NCBI GenBank assembly: GCA_002317475.1
Contig: DCIS01000122.1
Span: 8,512-72,511 of the forward strand
DNA length: 64,000 nt
Source: Prevotellaceae bacterium UBA1720
Lineage (GTDB): Bacteria > Bacteroidota > Bacteroidia > Bacteroidales > Bacteroidaceae
Direction: 5' to 3'
Under the pieces are notes generated by a model. The model was not told where the DNA came from, made no database searches, and worked only from the letters and a program-made list of their open reading frames with translations. How positions within the stretch are numbered: the stretch's first letter is position 1; each line of letters opens with the position of its first letter. Below, one piece after another: positions 1 through 8,661 of this stretch. The translations under genes were made by a program, and so were the position numbers.

Positions 1-175
1 GCGTAAACTCCGAACCTTTAATAATACCCAACTGGGTGAGTTTCTGTATACGCTGATGTATTGCTGCACCTGACACGTCACACACACGTGCTACCTCAAG
101 GAAGGGGATGCGGGCATTATCTGCAATAATAGAAAGAATCTTGCGATCCAACTCGTCAATATTAGGTTGTGTCAT
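1..175 (-). CDS. Lrp/AsnC family transcriptional regulator (N-terminal part)
   Basis: Only the first 58 or so codons lie in the window; the gene continues past base 1. The translation begins MTQPNIDELDRKIL, followed by IIADNARIPFLEVARVCDVS and then GAAIHQRIQKLTQLGVI. This is the winged helix-turn-helix of the AsnC/Lrp family: the opening LDxxIL, the NAR segment, and the recognition helix with HxRIxKL. Family members are DNA-binding regulators that usually respond to an amino acid through a C-terminal RAM domain, which is not visible here. The start is the ATG at 173-175. A TAACTTTG promoter element lies just upstream, so the gene is transcribed on its own after the exbD terminator. The ligand cannot be predicted. 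Confidence 0.85.
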   Translation of the reverse strand, partial: MTQPNIDELDRKILSIIADNARIPFLEVARVCDVSGAAIHQRIQKLTQLGIIKGSEFT

Positions 176-196
176 AATATATTGAATTTATGAAAG

Positions 197-204
197 CAAA
201 GTTA
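197..204 (-). promoter_or_regulatory. -7 promoter element of the AsnC/Lrp gene
   Basis: The minus strand reads TAACTTTG here, matching the Bacteroidota -7 consensus TAnnTTTG. It lies 22 bases before the regulator's start codon, giving a short leader. Confidence 0.6.
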
Positions 205-303
205 CAAATTAACAATAAAACAACCAAACATTATTGCAAAATAAAACCAAAAGCTGCCGCAGAAAGATAAAATCTTAAGTCAAGAACCCAAAATACTAAA
301 CAG

Positions 304-335
304 AAAAAAGCGGTGATATATCATTATACCACCGC
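304..335 (-). terminator. Rho-independent terminator after exbD
   Basis: The stem pairs GCGGTG with CACCGC around a 14-base loop and is followed on the minus strand by six T. It sits 22 bases past the exbD stop and ends the exb operon. Confidence 0.75.
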
Positions 336-357
336 CTAATTTTATGATTGGAGTAAA

Positions 358-813
358 TTATTTACCCTTGCTTGTTGCAGAATAGTTCAACTTGAGTGCA
401 TAAGACTTACGCAGCACCTCTTTGATATCGGTGATGATACCCATCTGAGTATTAACATCAGCCTTAATAGAGATGACCTGACGAGTCTGGTCCTGCATTC
501 CCTGACGCTCCTGTGCAACGAAGTCCATTACCTCACGAGGATCAGCATAACGATCGTTAAGCTGAATACGAGTACCGGTACCAAACTGACCACGGAGTGC
601 GTCTGTTGGAGGACCAACGTAGATATAAGAAACATCAGACTTGTGCTCAAGTTTTTCCAACTGAGTACCCTGAGGAGTGCTCAACTTCACCTTAAGTGTA
701 ACCTCACGCATGGTTGTTACCATCATGAAGAAGAACAAGATGGTGAAGATCAAGTCGGGCAGAGATGAGGTACTCAACTCCGGCATCTCGCGGCTTCCTT
801 TTTTCTTTGCCAT
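358..813 (-). CDS. exbD: ExbD/TolR family biopolymer transport protein (second copy)
   Basis: This 151-residue protein starts MAKKKGSREMPELSTSSLPDL and has one membrane segment (IFTILFFFMMVTTM, residues about 22-35) and a periplasmic domain. This is the ExbD/TolR plan. ExbD works with ExbB to turn the proton gradient into force on TonB, and D20 of the SLPDL motif is at the usual position of the proton-carrying Asp. I chose the ATG at 811-813. An upstream in-frame start would add 33 residues that overlap the preceding exbD gene and do not resemble the family. The gap to the upstream gene is 10 bases. Two exbD genes in tandem after exbB is common in Bacteroidota. Confidence 0.9.
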   Translation of the reverse strand: MAKKKGSREMPELSTSSLPDLIFTILFFFMMVTTMREVTLKVKLSTPQGTQLEKLEHKSDVSYIYVGPPTDALRGQFGTGTRIQLNDRYADPREVMDFVAQERQGMQDQTRQVISIKADVNTQMGIITDIKEVLRKSYALKLNYSATSKGK

Positions 814-823
814 AGTTCTATAA

Positions 824-1444
824 TTACTGTGAAAGTTTTGAATAATCGATAGGTTCTGCCTCAGAAATCTTCTGAGGATAGATGGTACGAATTGCACCCT
901 GTTGATCCTCACTCAAAGCAGAGAAGGGTTTACCTGCGAAGAGCTTCTTACTCTTCTCGTCACGCACATCATTGTATGCCTTTACGAGTGCATCCTGTAC
1001 TGCGAAGTATGCAGCGTATGGTGTACCACGGTCAGACTGGAGTGAGATGACATGCTTCTCGGCGCACTGCTGAAGATCGCTCAAGCCAGGTACTCTCTGC
1101 AGAGTCATCTCAGGACCTTGATCCTCACCGGGGTGAGGCATACCCATGATGAACTTCTTACACATGTCACACAACAGTTCCATATCGGCAGGGTTGGATG
1201 AATCCAACTTCTGACCACCGCTGATCATAATCTTACCAACAGAGTTGATACTTACCTTGAAGATGTTCCTCTCGTTGATCTGAACTGCAGTATTCTCCTG
1301 GTTTTCAGGTGGGGGCGGCAGACGACGGGTAAGACCCTTGTCTGAGTCCATTGAAGTGGTCACCAGGAAGAAGATGAGCAGCATGAATGAGATATCCGCG
1401 GTAGAACTGGTGTTCAGTCCTGGCATCTTTTTCTTACTTGCCAT
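824..1444 (-). CDS. exbD: ExbD/TolR family biopolymer transport protein (first copy)
   Basis: The 206-residue protein begins MASKKKMPGLNTSSTADISFM, followed by the membrane segment LLIFFLVTTSM and a proline-rich stretch RRLPPPPENQ. The rest is a periplasmic domain. STADI contains the conserved membrane Asp of ExbD/TolR. It is longer than the second copy, with an extra segment around residues 85-150 that includes MCKKFIMG and LQQCAEKHV. It lies in one minus-strand operon with exbB, the small membrane protein and the second exbD. The two copies share the N-terminal signature but are otherwise diverged, so they may form a heteromer or serve different TonB proteins; that last point is inference. 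Confidence 0.9.
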   Translation of the reverse strand: MASKKKMPGLNTSSTADISFMLLIFFLVTTSMDSDKGLTRRLPPPPENQENTAVQINERNIFKVSINSVGKIMISGGQKLDSSNPADMELLCDMCKKFIMGMPHPGEDQGPEMTLQRVPGLSDLQQCAEKHVISLQSDRGTPYAAYFAVQDALVKAYNDVRDEKSKKLFAGKPFSALSEDQQGAIRTIYPQKISEAEPIDYSKLSQ

Positions 1445-1560
1445 ATCTCGAAGTAGTTATTAGTTCTTTGATTCTTTCTTCCATCCTATCTGGTGCAAGT
1501 ATAAAACGCCGTTCATACTTGCCACCCGATAAGAATAGAAAATATGTGTTTGGAAGATCC

Positions 1561-1956
1561 TTAATTCTTGTTACCAAGCTTGTAAATGATACCAGTAGCA
1601 CAACCGATAACAGCAATGATAGCCAAAATGGTCAGTGCATAGATGGTATAGCAATAGCCGTCAGCAAGTGCCTCGTCACCCTCACCACCAGCTACGAGGC
1701 TGAAGATGAAGTAAAGTACGAATGTTGCAACTACGGCTGCAATAACACGAATCAAACCCCAATCCTTATTCCTCACTGACATTACTGCATTTGCAAGCAT
1801 ACCAATTACCATGATAGCGCCATATGCGTACATGCCGTACATGAGAATATCAGTACCAGTGTCCTCCGCGCCGAGCACGAAGCAGAGCACAAGCAACAAG
1901 ATTGCCAAGCCCAGCAAGGTCCACATGGTCAATTTTGATATTAACTGAGTCTTCAT
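1561..1956 (-). CDS. Small four-helix membrane protein in the exb operon
   Basis: This 131-residue protein is mostly hydrophobic. Four membrane helices can be seen: about residues 10-30 (TMWTLLGLAILLLVLCFVLG), 38-60, 70-90 (VIAAVVATFVLYFIFSLVAG) and 103-125 (YTIYALTILAIIAVIGCATG). No catalytic motif is recognisable. It lies between exbB and the two exbD genes on the same strand. That order recurs in Bacteroidota, so it is probably an accessory of the ExbB-ExbD motor, but no biochemical role can be given. The 116 bases between it and the next exbD hold no visible gene. Confidence 0.75.
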   Translation of the reverse strand: MKTQLISKLTMWTLLGLAILLLVLCFVLGAEDTGTDILMYGMYAYGAIMVIGMLANAVMSVRNKDWGLIRVIAAVVATFVLYFIFSLVAGGEGDEALADGYCYTIYALTILAIIAVIGCATGIIYKLGNKN

Positions 1957-1994
1957 ATTTTATTATTATTAATAATGTGGGGCAATGTTATTTC

Positions 1995-2852
1995 TTACTT
2001 CTTGCACTTGGGAGACTTAACGCAAATCTCGAGAAGCTCCTGAGCAGTCTCCTCCATTGAGCAGGTGATAGCCTCAACGCGAGAAAGGATGTAGTTGTAG
2101 AACAACTGCAGAATAAGAGCAACAACGATACCGAAGATGGTGGTAATCAAAGCGACCTTCATACCGCCGGCAACAACGGTTGGGCTGATATCACCAGCAG
2201 CCTGGATGTCATCGAATGCCTGAACCATACCGATTACAGTACCCAAGAATCCCAGAGAGGGAGCCATAGCGATGAACAAGGTGATCCAAGAGCAGTTCTC
2301 CTCAAGGTAAGTGCCCTGTACCTCAGCCTCCATGTTGATAGTACGCTCGATAGTAGCGATATCATTCATATCATCGCTGTTAAGAGCAACGAGTGCCTTC
2401 TTGCAAACCTTAGCGATAGTGCTACGGCTAGCCTGGCAGTAAGCGATAGCCTCGTCAATCTGGTTAGCAGCAACATACTCAGCAACCTTGCTGCAGAACT
2501 TGCGACGATCACCAGCAGCGAGTGAAAGGTAAACAATACGCTCAATACAGAGAGCCAAACCGAGAACGAGTGCGATAGCAACCAATGCCATGAAACCAGC
2601 ACCACCCTCGATGAACTTCTCCTTCAGTACCTTGTGGATACCAGCGCTTTCTTCCTCTGTAGCGCCTTCAGCGGGAGCAGCAGCCTCCTCCTCAGCGGGA
2701 GCGGGAGCCTCAGCAGCAACAGAATCCTGATCCTCAGTAGCAGCAGAATCTACAACCTCAGTAGCAGGTGCTTCATCCTGAGCCATTACATTGCTTGTCA
2801 TACCGAATGAGCAGACAAGAGCCATCGCAACAATTGCAAATAACTTTTTCAT
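1995..2852 (-). CDS. exbB: MotA/TolQ/ExbB proton channel family protein
   Basis: The 285-residue protein has a cleavable-looking signal peptide (MKKLFAIVAMALVCSFGMTS, then NVMAQ). An Ala/Glu/Pro-rich linker covers residues about 26-68. The ExbB domain follows, with three membrane segments: FMALVAIALVLGLALCIERI, ITLFIAMAPSLGFLGTVIGM and VALITTIFGIVVALILQLFY. The motif APSLGFLGTVIGMVQAF is typical of MotA/TolQ/ExbB proteins. The low-complexity acidic N-terminal extension is common in Bacteroidota ExbB and absent from E. coli ExbB. It is the first gene of the exb operon, with tRNA-Ser upstream. It should form the proton-driven stator that energises TonB-dependent import of glycans, iron complexes and vitamins. 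Confidence 0.93.
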   Translation of the reverse strand: MKKLFAIVAMALVCSFGMTSNVMAQDEAPATEVVDSAATEDQDSVAAEAPAPAEEEAAAPAEGATEEESAGIHKVLKEKFIEGGAGFMALVAIALVLGLALCIERIVYLSLAAGDRRKFCSKVAEYVAANQIDEAIAYCQASRSTIAKVCKKALVALNSDDMNDIATIERTINMEAEVQGTYLEENCSWITLFIAMAPSLGFLGTVIGMVQAFDDIQAAGDISPTVVAGGMKVALITTIFGIVVALILQLFYNYILSRVEAITCSMEETAQELLEICVKSPKCKK

Positions 2853-2954
2853 TTTTGTGTGTAATTTTAAAGATTATTAATTATTGTTTTTTCTTATTTT
2901 CTCGTTTTTCATGTCATCCCTCTCGGGAATCACTGAGGTCAGCACTTACCTCTG

Positions 2955-3042
2955 CGGAGAGAGGGGGATTCGAACCCCCGATACGCTTTTGGCGTATACA
3001 CGCTTTCCAGGCGTGCCTCTTAAGCCACTCGAGCATCTCTCC
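2955..3042 (-). tRNA. tRNA-Ser (anticodon GGA)
   Basis: The minus strand folds as a class II tRNA: acceptor arm GGAGAGA/TCTCTCC, anticodon arm CACGC-CTGGAAA-GCGTG with anticodon GGA at 3008-3006, a long variable arm, and T arm GGGGG-TTCGAAT-CCCCC. The discriminator base is G, as expected for serine. CCA is not encoded. It reads UCC and UCU codons. Confidence 0.96.
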
Positions 3043-3100
3043 TTCACTTTCATCAGCAATTTCGAAGTCTCGCTCGGCCTTCTGTGCTCTAAATCGGGTG

Positions 3101-3107
3101 CAAGTTA
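3101..3107 (-). promoter_or_regulatory. Probable promoter of tRNA-Ser
   Basis: The minus strand reads TAACTTG about 59 bases before the mature tRNA, close to the TAnnTTTG -7 consensus. A TTGG lies further upstream at about the -33 distance. Confidence 0.45.
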
Positions 3108-3225
3108 CAAAAAAATTATGACTTGCACACCAATTCCGATACAAATATATCTATTTTTTTGTTGAAAACCACTATATAGGGCGAAAAAGTTTCATCTTTT
3201 GCCTAATTTTCTTTCTATTTTGCCT

Positions 3226-4008
3226 CTAAACTGCGTTTATAGCGGGAAAAATGCGCCGTGCATTGCACGTTGTGACATCTTCCACCTCTGCCAGAGAAAC
3301 TTGATAGATTTCAGATAACTTTTGCGCCACAAGTCTTACGTACGAACTCTCATTACGCTTCCCTCTGTTGGGTACAGGAGCAAGGTATGGACTATCCGTC
3401 TCCAAGACAATTCGTTCAAGAGGGACATCCCGAAGTGCATCTGGCAGTATGGCTTTTTTGTAAGTCAACACGCCTCCTATCCCGAGCACAAATCCGTCGA
3501 AAGAGAGCAACTCGCGCGCTTCTTCTGCATTGCCACCAAAACAGTGAAACACACCTGTCAAACCATCCTTTCGGTGTGCATTCATGATATCCACCAGTTC
3601 TTTCTGTGCAGAGCGGGAGTGTATCATCAACGGTAGACCAAGGTCTCTTGCCCATTCTATCTGCATCTCAAAAGCGTCAAGCTGCTGCGTTTTGCGCGAA
3701 TCATCCCAGTAGAAGTCCAGTCCGACCTCACCTACAGCAACATAAGGGTGATTAGGCACCAATAGCAACCGATGCATACGTTCGAGGACTTGGAGATAGT
3801 CATCCTCGAGATCAGTGGGATGTAGCCCCATCATGGGGTAACAGTAACCAGGGTGTGCCTGGCAAAGTGCCATCATCAGGGGGATAGTCTCCTCGTTGAC
3901 ATTGGGCAGCAGTATCTTTTCCACCCCAGCCTCACGGGCACGCAATACCACTTCATCACGATCTTCAGCAAATTCGGGGCCGTATATATGACTATGAGTG
4001 TCTATCAT
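3226..4008 (-). CDS. tatD: TatD family metal-dependent DNase
   Basis: This 260-residue TIM-barrel hydrolase carries the family metal ligands in order: HxH in MIDTHSHIYG (H5, H7), the Glu of VAVGEVGLDFYW, the His of LPLMIHSRSAQKE, the His of GVFHCFGG and the Asp of LETDSPYLAP. Its length matches the TatD/YcfH family. E. coli TatD is a 3'-5' exonuclease involved in DNA repair and oxidative stress, while other members act on D-aminoacyl-tRNA, so the substrate is not certain. It is 43 bases downstream of the polyprenyl synthase gene on the same strand and probably shares its transcript. Confidence 0.93.
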   Translation of the reverse strand: MIDTHSHIYGPEFAEDRDEVVLRAREAGVEKILLPNVNEETIPLMMALCQAHPGYCYPMMGLHPTDLEDDYLQVLERMHRLLLVPNHPYVAVGEVGLDFYWDDSRKTQQLDAFEMQIEWARDLGLPLMIHSRSAQKELVDIMNAHRKDGLTGVFHCFGGNAEEARELLSFDGFVLGIGGVLTYKKAILPDALRDVPLERIVLETDSPYLAPVPNRGKRNESSYVRLVAQKLSEIYQVSLAEVEDVTTCNARRIFPAINAV

Positions 4009-4051
4009 ACGATCATACAGTTGATTAACAAAGGAAACTTTTGGTTGAAAC

Positions 4052-5026
4052 TTATGACTTACGATTCATGAGTCTTTGAGCAATTTCGGCAAGCACAACC
4101 TTTCGTTTCTCCGGTAGCTTTACAGCAGACAGATACTGCATAGCCTCCTTATAATAGGCATCCATGAGGTTTTGTGCGAGAGCAGGCACGCCAATCTCAT
4201 TGTACAATGCTGTCACGGCAGCTATCTTATCCTCAGCCACAGGGCTTTCTGCATCAATCCATCGCTGCAACTCGTTACGTTGTTCCGGATTAGCCAAACG
4301 CAGAGCGTTGATCAGCATATATGTCTTCTTGTTGCACATGATGTCGCCACCAATCTTCTTGCCGAAGGTCTTGAAGTCGCCATACACATCCAGATAATCG
4401 TCCTGCAACTGGAACGCAAGACCTAGTTTCTCGCCGAAATGATACAGCGCCTCCACATCTTCACTTGGGGCATCAGCCAGAATAGCTCCCATCTTCAGCG
4501 CGCAAGCCAAGAGGACTGAAGTCTTCAAGCGAATCATCTCGATATACTCCTCCTCTGTCACATCATTGCGAGTCTCGAAATCAATATCATACTGCTGCCC
4601 TTCATCAATCTCGATGGCCGTCTGGGTGAAAAGTTGAACGATTGCGGGAATATGTGCAGTATCACAAGTGGCCACTCGTTGCATTGCCAGCACCAGCATG
4701 TTGTCACCACTGAGAATAGCAGTATTGTCATTCCACTTCTTGTGTACGGTCTGATTACCACGACGCACATCTGCTCTGTCCATCAAGTCGTCATGCAGAA
4801 GGGTGAAATTATGGTAAGTCTCCAGTCCAATGGCGGGCATTAATGCCTTTTCCACATCTTCGCGATAAAGATTGTAGGCCAAAAGAACCAAGACAGGACG
4901 AATACGCTTGCCACCCAGCGAGAGAACATAGTCAATGGGGGCATACAATCCTCTGGGTTCACGATCTTGGGGTAGTGCTTCGATGGCACGAGCCACCATC
5001 TGCTGCAATTCTTCGAGTCTATACAT
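4052..5026 (-). CDS. Trans-isoprenyl diphosphate synthase (polyprenyl synthetase family)
   Basis: The 324-residue protein holds the two Asp-rich motifs that bind diphosphate through magnesium: LLHDDLMDRADVRRG (DDxxD type, about residues 77-86) and FQLQDDYLDVYGD (about 216-227). LGGKRIRPVLVLLAYN near residue 34 binds isopentenyl diphosphate. The enzyme condenses IPP with an allylic diphosphate. The residues before the first motif are LETYHNFTLLHDD rather than the aromatic pair of many farnesyl synthases. Product length (C15, C20 or longer) cannot be settled by eye. It is the first gene of a pair with tatD. The ispH gene 2.7 kb away supplies the same pathway but is not co-transcribed. Confidence 0.92.
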   Translation of the reverse strand: MYRLEELQQMVARAIEALPQDREPRGLYAPIDYVLSLGGKRIRPVLVLLAYNLYREDVEKALMPAIGLETYHNFTLLHDDLMDRADVRRGNQTVHKKWNDNTAILSGDNMLVLAMQRVATCDTAHIPAIVQLFTQTAIEIDEGQQYDIDFETRNDVTEEEYIEMIRLKTSVLLACALKMGAILADAPSEDVEALYHFGEKLGLAFQLQDDYLDVYGDFKTFGKKIGGDIMCNKKTYMLINALRLANPEQRNELQRWIDAESPVAEDKIAAVTALYNEIGVPALAQNLMDAYYKEAMQYLSAVKLPEKRKVVLAEIAQRLMNRKS

Positions 5027-5041
5027 AATAATATATAAATG

Positions 5042-5100
5042 AAGGGTTATGAGGTTATGAGGTAATAGAGGGTTATGAGGTAATGAGGCAATAGAGGGTT
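5042..5100. repeat. Short imperfect tandem repeat upstream of the polyprenyl synthase gene
   Basis: GGGTTATGAGGTAAT-like units recur three to four times between the tonB terminator and the polyprenyl synthase start. No promoter consensus is obvious inside. It looks like slippage-generated sequence. Confidence 0.6.
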
Positions 5101-5124
5101 ATGTAGAAGGGTTTTTAGAACAAA

Positions 5125-5151
5125 GATAGGCTACCCCGAGAGCAGCCTATC
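5125..5151 (-). terminator. Terminator after tonB
   Basis: The stem GATAGGCT/AGCCTATC has an 11-base loop and is followed by TTTGTT on the minus strand. It lies 37 bases past the tonB stop. Confidence 0.65.
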
Positions 5152-5187
5152 CTATTATCTTATAATGTATTTCCTGATTGCCAAGTA

Positions 5188-5901
5188 TTACTGCAAGCGG
5201 AACATTACGGGCAAGTTGAAGTATGAACGTACGGTACGAGTACCCTGACGTGCGGGCTTCCACTTTGGCATCATCTTGATGACACGAGTAGCCTCCTTTG
5301 ACAGATCCTCATCGGGTGAGCGGGTAATCTGTACATTACCGATCGAACCGTCCTTCTCAACGACGAACTTCACCATTACACGACCCTGGATACCCTGATC
5401 CTGAGCACGTGAAGGATACTTGATGTGGTCATACAACCACTTGTACAATGCCTCATCACCACCGGGGTAAGATGCCATAACCTCAGGTACCTCGAGGATT
5501 CGGTTATCATCAACCTCATCAACTACAGGACCAGCAGAAACAGCGGGACCAACCACACTGGGAGCACCAGTACCCTCAGTACCGATGATTACCTGGTTAA
5601 CCTCCTCAGAAGTCTCGATCTTCTCTTCCTTGATCTCAACCTCGTCCTCCACAATCTGGAGCACCTCGGGGGTAACATTGTTATTTACTACAGGAGCGGC
5701 AGGCTGCTGCTCTTCCTGTATTGTCACAGGAATCATGTCCTCGTCCTGAGGAACAGACTCATAGATAATCTCTTCTTCCTCGATCTTGGGGTCTCTCCAG
5801 GTTCTTTCCAGAATGAAGAAACACGCAGCACCAGCGAAGCACAAACCTGCGAGGAAACCCGTAGACTTGCCGTTGAAGAGGTTCGTTGAAATAGTGTTCA
5901 T
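5188..5901 (-). CDS. tonB: TonB family energy transducer
   Basis: The 237-residue protein has an N-terminal membrane anchor (GFLAGLCFAGAACFFILERT, about residues 15-34). A periplasmic linker rich in Glu, Pro and Val follows (about 35-135). The C-terminal TonB domain begins at PEVMASYPGGDEALYKWL and includes IQGRVMVKFVVEKDGSIGNV and the end RSYFNLPVMFRLQ. TonB passes energy from ExbB/ExbD to outer-membrane receptors. It is a single-gene unit with its own promoter and terminator, close to but separate from the exb operon. No carboxypeptidase-regulatory or BlaR domain is fused to it. Confidence 0.93.
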   Translation of the reverse strand: MNTISTNLFNGKSTGFLAGLCFAGAACFFILERTWRDPKIEEEEIIYESVPQDEDMIPVTIQEEQQPAAPVVNNNVTPEVLQIVEDEVEIKEEKIETSEEVNQVIIGTEGTGAPSVVGPAVSAGPVVDEVDDNRILEVPEVMASYPGGDEALYKWLYDHIKYPSRAQDQGIQGRVMVKFVVEKDGSIGNVQITRSPDEDLSKEATRVIKMMPKWKPARQGTRTVRSYFNLPVMFRLQ

Positions 5902-5938
5902 AGTATATTATGTTTTTTCGTTTTTCTTGTATTCGGGA

Positions 5939-5946
5939 CAAATTTA
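5939..5946 (-). promoter_or_regulatory. -7 promoter element of tonB
   Basis: The minus strand reads TAAATTTG, fitting TAnnTTTG, 38 bases before the tonB ATG. A -33 box is not obvious. Confidence 0.5.
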
Positions 5947-6053
5947 GCACATTTTTTTTATTCGACCTTGCATTTTGCCCCTTTTTTTTCTCTTTCAGGC
6001 ACATTTTTGCCAAATAGAGAGCAAAAGTTATGCTTTATATACTAAAAATAATG

Positions 6054-6061
6054 TAACTTTG
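6054..6061 (+). promoter_or_regulatory. -7 promoter element of porQ-cmk-ispH
   Basis: TAACTTTG lies 27 bases before the porQ ATG and matches the Bacteroidota -7 consensus. Confidence 0.65.
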
Positions 6062-6088
6062 GGCATTCAATTGAAACCAGACAGACAG

Positions 6089-7066
6089 ATGAGACGCTTT
6101 TACATTCTTATACATTTACTCTTGGCCAGTTCTATTGCTGCACTTGCTCAGGAGAGCAGAAGCGTCTTCAACTTCCTGTCACTTTCTTCAGCCTCTCATG
6201 CCGTAGCATTAGGTGGCCGTAATATCTCCGTTATCGAGGACGACCTTTCCCTCACTTTCCAGAATCCAGCCCTGCTGAGTAGTGTATCTGACAACAGCAT
6301 GAACCTGAACTTCCTGACCTATATGAAGGGAAGCAAGATGGGCAGTGCAGCCTTCAGCAAGATTGCAGGTAAGCGTGGCACATGGGGAGTCAACGCGCAG
6401 TTTGTGGGTTACGGCAGTATCAAGGAAACCTTGGAAACGGGACAGGTCATAGGCGACACACAAGCTCTGGACATGGCTATCAGCAGTATGTATAGCTACA
6501 ATATGTCAGACCATTGGGCTGGTGGTGTCTCTGGCAAGTTCATCTATTCCAAATATGCCGGATACAATTCAGTAGCCTTGGCTGTAGACCTTGGCGTCAA
6601 CTATTACGATTTGGAGAAAGACCTCTCTTTTTCTGCCGTTTTCGCCAACCTTGGTGGACAAGTGAAGGCTTTCGGTGATGAACACGAGAAGTTGCCTTTT
6701 GACCTCGCCGTTGGTGTTACCAAAGGCATTGCCCATGCTCCCATTAAGGTATCAGTGACCTTCAACGATCTGACTCGCTGGAGCAAGGATTATTTCTATA
6801 CTGATGGCGAGGAACCCAGTTTTGGCCGTATTTTCATGAACCACCTCAACCTGGGTGCCGAACTGCGCCCCACTGATCGTACCTACATCGCACTCGGATA
6901 TAATTTCAGAAGGGCCAGCGAAATGAAAGCTGCAGGTTCTTCACATGCTGCAGGTCTGACTTGCGGAGCAGGTATCATGCTGAATCGCTTCAAGTTGGGC
7001 GTAGCCTATGCCAAGTACCACGTCAGCGCTCCCAGCCTGTCTCTCAGCGTAGGATACAGCCTATAA
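6089..7066 (+). CDS. porQ: Type IX secretion system protein PorQ
   Basis: The 325-residue protein starts with a signal peptide ([20 protein letters not shown], cut near AQE). A beta-barrel-like sequence follows, with [26 protein letters not shown] and many alternating aromatic strands, ending LSLSVGYSL. This is the PorQ (PorV-like) outer-membrane family used by the Bacteroidota type IX secretion system. The order porQ-cmk-ispH recurs in the phylum, which supports the call. I chose the ATG at 6089 because it gives a clean signal peptide and follows the promoter; an upstream in-frame start would begin before the promoter. In the T9SS, PorQ is thought to form an attachment or shuttle complex with PorZ at the cell surface. 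PorZ is not in the window. Confidence 0.85.
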   Translation: MRRFYILIHLLLASSIAALAQESRSVFNFLSLSSASHAVALGGRNISVIEDDLSLTFQNPALLSSVSDNSMNLNFLTYMKGSKMGSAAFSKIAGKRGTWGVNAQFVGYGSIKETLETGQVIGDTQALDMAISSMYSYNMSDHWAGGVSGKFIYSKYAGYNSVALAVDLGVNYYDLEKDLSFSAVFANLGGQVKAFGDEHEKLPFDLAVGVTKGIAHAPIKVSVTFNDLTRWSKDYFYTDGEEPSFGRIFMNHLNLGAELRPTDRTYIALGYNFRRASEMKAAGSSHAAGLTCGAGIMLNRFKLGVAYAKYHVSAPSLSLSVGYSL

Positions 7067-7097
7067 TCGTCTAACATTCAATACGCATTATACATTT

Positions 7098-7784
7098 ATG
7101 AAAAAGATCACAATAGCCATTGACGGACATTCATCATGTGGCAAGAGTACCATGGCCAAGGACCTGGCTCGCGAGTTGGGCTATGTCTATATCGATACAG
7201 GCGCCATGTACCGTGCCGTAACCCTCTTCAGCATCCAAAAGGGCTTGTTCACCGAAGAAGGCATTGATACCGAGACCCTTCGTCAGAAGATGGGCGAGAT
7301 CACCATCAGTTTCAAGTTCAACCCAGAGACTGGTCGCCCTGACACCTATCTTAACGGTGAGCGCGTGGAAGATCGCATACGCACGATGGAGGTTTCCAAC
7401 AAGGTCAGCCCTATCGCAGCCCTGGACTTCGTTCGTGAGGCAATGGTTGCCCAACAGCAGGAAATGGGCAAGGGTGGTGGCATCGTGATGGATGGTCGTG
7501 ACATTGGCACTACCGTCTTCCCCAATGCCGAACTGAAGATCTTTGTAACAGCCTCTGCCGAGGTACGTGCACAGCGTCGTTATGACGAACTCACCGCCAA
7601 AGGCGAAACATGTGATTTCCAAGAGATTCTGCTTAACGTACAGGAGCGTGACCGTATTGACAGCACCCGTGCCGTAAGTCCTCTGCGCCAAGCTGATGAC
7701 GCCATCGTGCTGGACAACAGTAACATCACCATCCCCGAGCAGAAGGAGTGGTTGCTGGAACAAGTGAAGAAGATCATCGGATAA
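7098..7784 (+). CDS. cmk: (d)CMP kinase
   Basis: The 228-residue protein carries the P-loop GHSSCGKST (residues 10-18), the CMP-binding segment [12 protein letters not shown], and the signature [20 protein letters not shown] followed by RAQRRYDEL. It ends with [20 protein letters not shown], which contains the lid and DSxR residues. It phosphorylates CMP and dCMP with ATP in the cytoplasm. It lies 31 bases after porQ and four bases before ispH, so the three genes form one transcript. Confidence 0.96.
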   Translation: MKKITIAIDGHSSCGKSTMAKDLARELGYVYIDTGAMYRAVTLFSIQKGLFTEEGIDTETLRQKMGEITISFKFNPETGRPDTYLNGERVEDRIRTMEVSNKVSPIAALDFVREAMVAQQQEMGKGGGIVMDGRDIGTTVFPNAELKIFVTASAEVRAQRRYDELTAKGETCDFQEILLNVQERDRIDSTRAVSPLRQADDAIVLDNSNITIPEQKEWLLEQVKKIIG

Positions 7785-7788
7785 GGGT

Positions 7789-8661
7789 ATGATCATAGAG
7801 ATAGACCAAGGATCGGGTTTCTGCTTCGGCGTAACGCGTGCTATCAGCAAGGCTGAGGAGGAGTTGACTGGCGGCAAGACACTCTACTGCCTGGGAGATA
7901 TCGTACACAACGGACAGGAGTGCAACCGTTTACAGCAACTTGGCCTTAAGACCATCGAGCACGAGGAATTTGACAACCTGCATGACGAGACCGTCCTGCT
8001 GCGTGCTCATGGCGAACCTCCACATACCTATCAGGTGGCACAGGAGAACAATATAGAGATTGTAGACGCTACATGCCCCGTAGTACTGCATCTGCAAGAG
8101 CGTATCAAGCGTGAGTTCGACACTGACCTGGATCACAACAAGCAGATTGTCATCTTCGGGAAGAATGGTCATGCTGAGGTACTTGGCCTAGTAGGACAGA
8201 CCAATGGCACCGCTATCGTCATTGAGAAACCCGAGGAGGTAGAGAAGCTTGATTTCAATCGCGACATCTACCTCTATTCCCAGACCACCAAGTCACTGGA
8301 CGGATTTCGCCTCGTGGTGGAACTCATCAAGCAAAACATCCACCCCTCTGCCACCTTCCAGTACTACGATACCATTTGTCGTCAGGTAGCCAATCGTATG
8401 CCCCATATCCGCGATTTCGCTTCGCGCCACGACGTGGTGCTGTTTGTATGTGGCAAGAAAAGCAGTAATGGCAAGGCCCTCTTCGAGCAGTGCCAGCAAG
8501 CCAATCCCCACTCCTATATGATAGACGCAGCCAGCGAGATAGATACCCGCTGGCTGGATGGTTATGACTCGGTAGGCATTTGTGGTGCCACCAGTACGCC
8601 CAAATGGTTAATGGAGGAGTGCAAAGTACGCATCGAGCAGTTGCTTGGCTGCCACAAATGA
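7789..8661 (+). CDS. ispH: 4-hydroxy-3-methylbut-2-enyl diphosphate reductase
   Basis: The 290-residue protein has the three cysteines that hold the iron-sulfur cluster at C12 (GSGFCFGVTRA), C96 (DATCPVV) and C197 (YYDTICRQVANR), the same positions as in E. coli IspH. RAHGEPPHTY and CGATSTPKWLMEE are also conserved. It performs the last step of the MEP pathway, giving IPP and DMAPP. Only four bases separate it from cmk. Its last 54 bases overlap the 3' end of the convergent meaB gene. Confidence 0.96.
   Translation: MIIEIDQGSGFCFGVTRAISKAEEELTGGKTLYCLGDIVHNGQECNRLQQLGLKTIEHEEFDNLHDETVLLRAHGEPPHTYQVAQENNIEIVDATCPVVLHLQERIKREFDTDLDHNKQIVIFGKNGHAEVLGLVGQTNGTAIVIEKPEEVEKLDFNRDIYLYSQTTKSLDGFRLVVELIKQNIHPSATFQYYDTICRQVANRMPHIRDFASRHDVVLFVCGKKSSNGKALFEQCQQANPHSYMIDAASEIDTRWLDGYDSVGICGATSTPKWLMEECKVRIEQLLGCHK

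Noticed and set aside
1438..1779. 113-codon frame on the plus strand near the exb operon
   Set aside because: Opposite to the small membrane protein gene; composition is unlike a real protein.
5042..5100. GGTTATGAGG repeats as an operator of the polyprenyl synthase gene
   Set aside because: The copies are uneven in spacing, with no symmetry and no promoter box nearby; simple slippage explains them.
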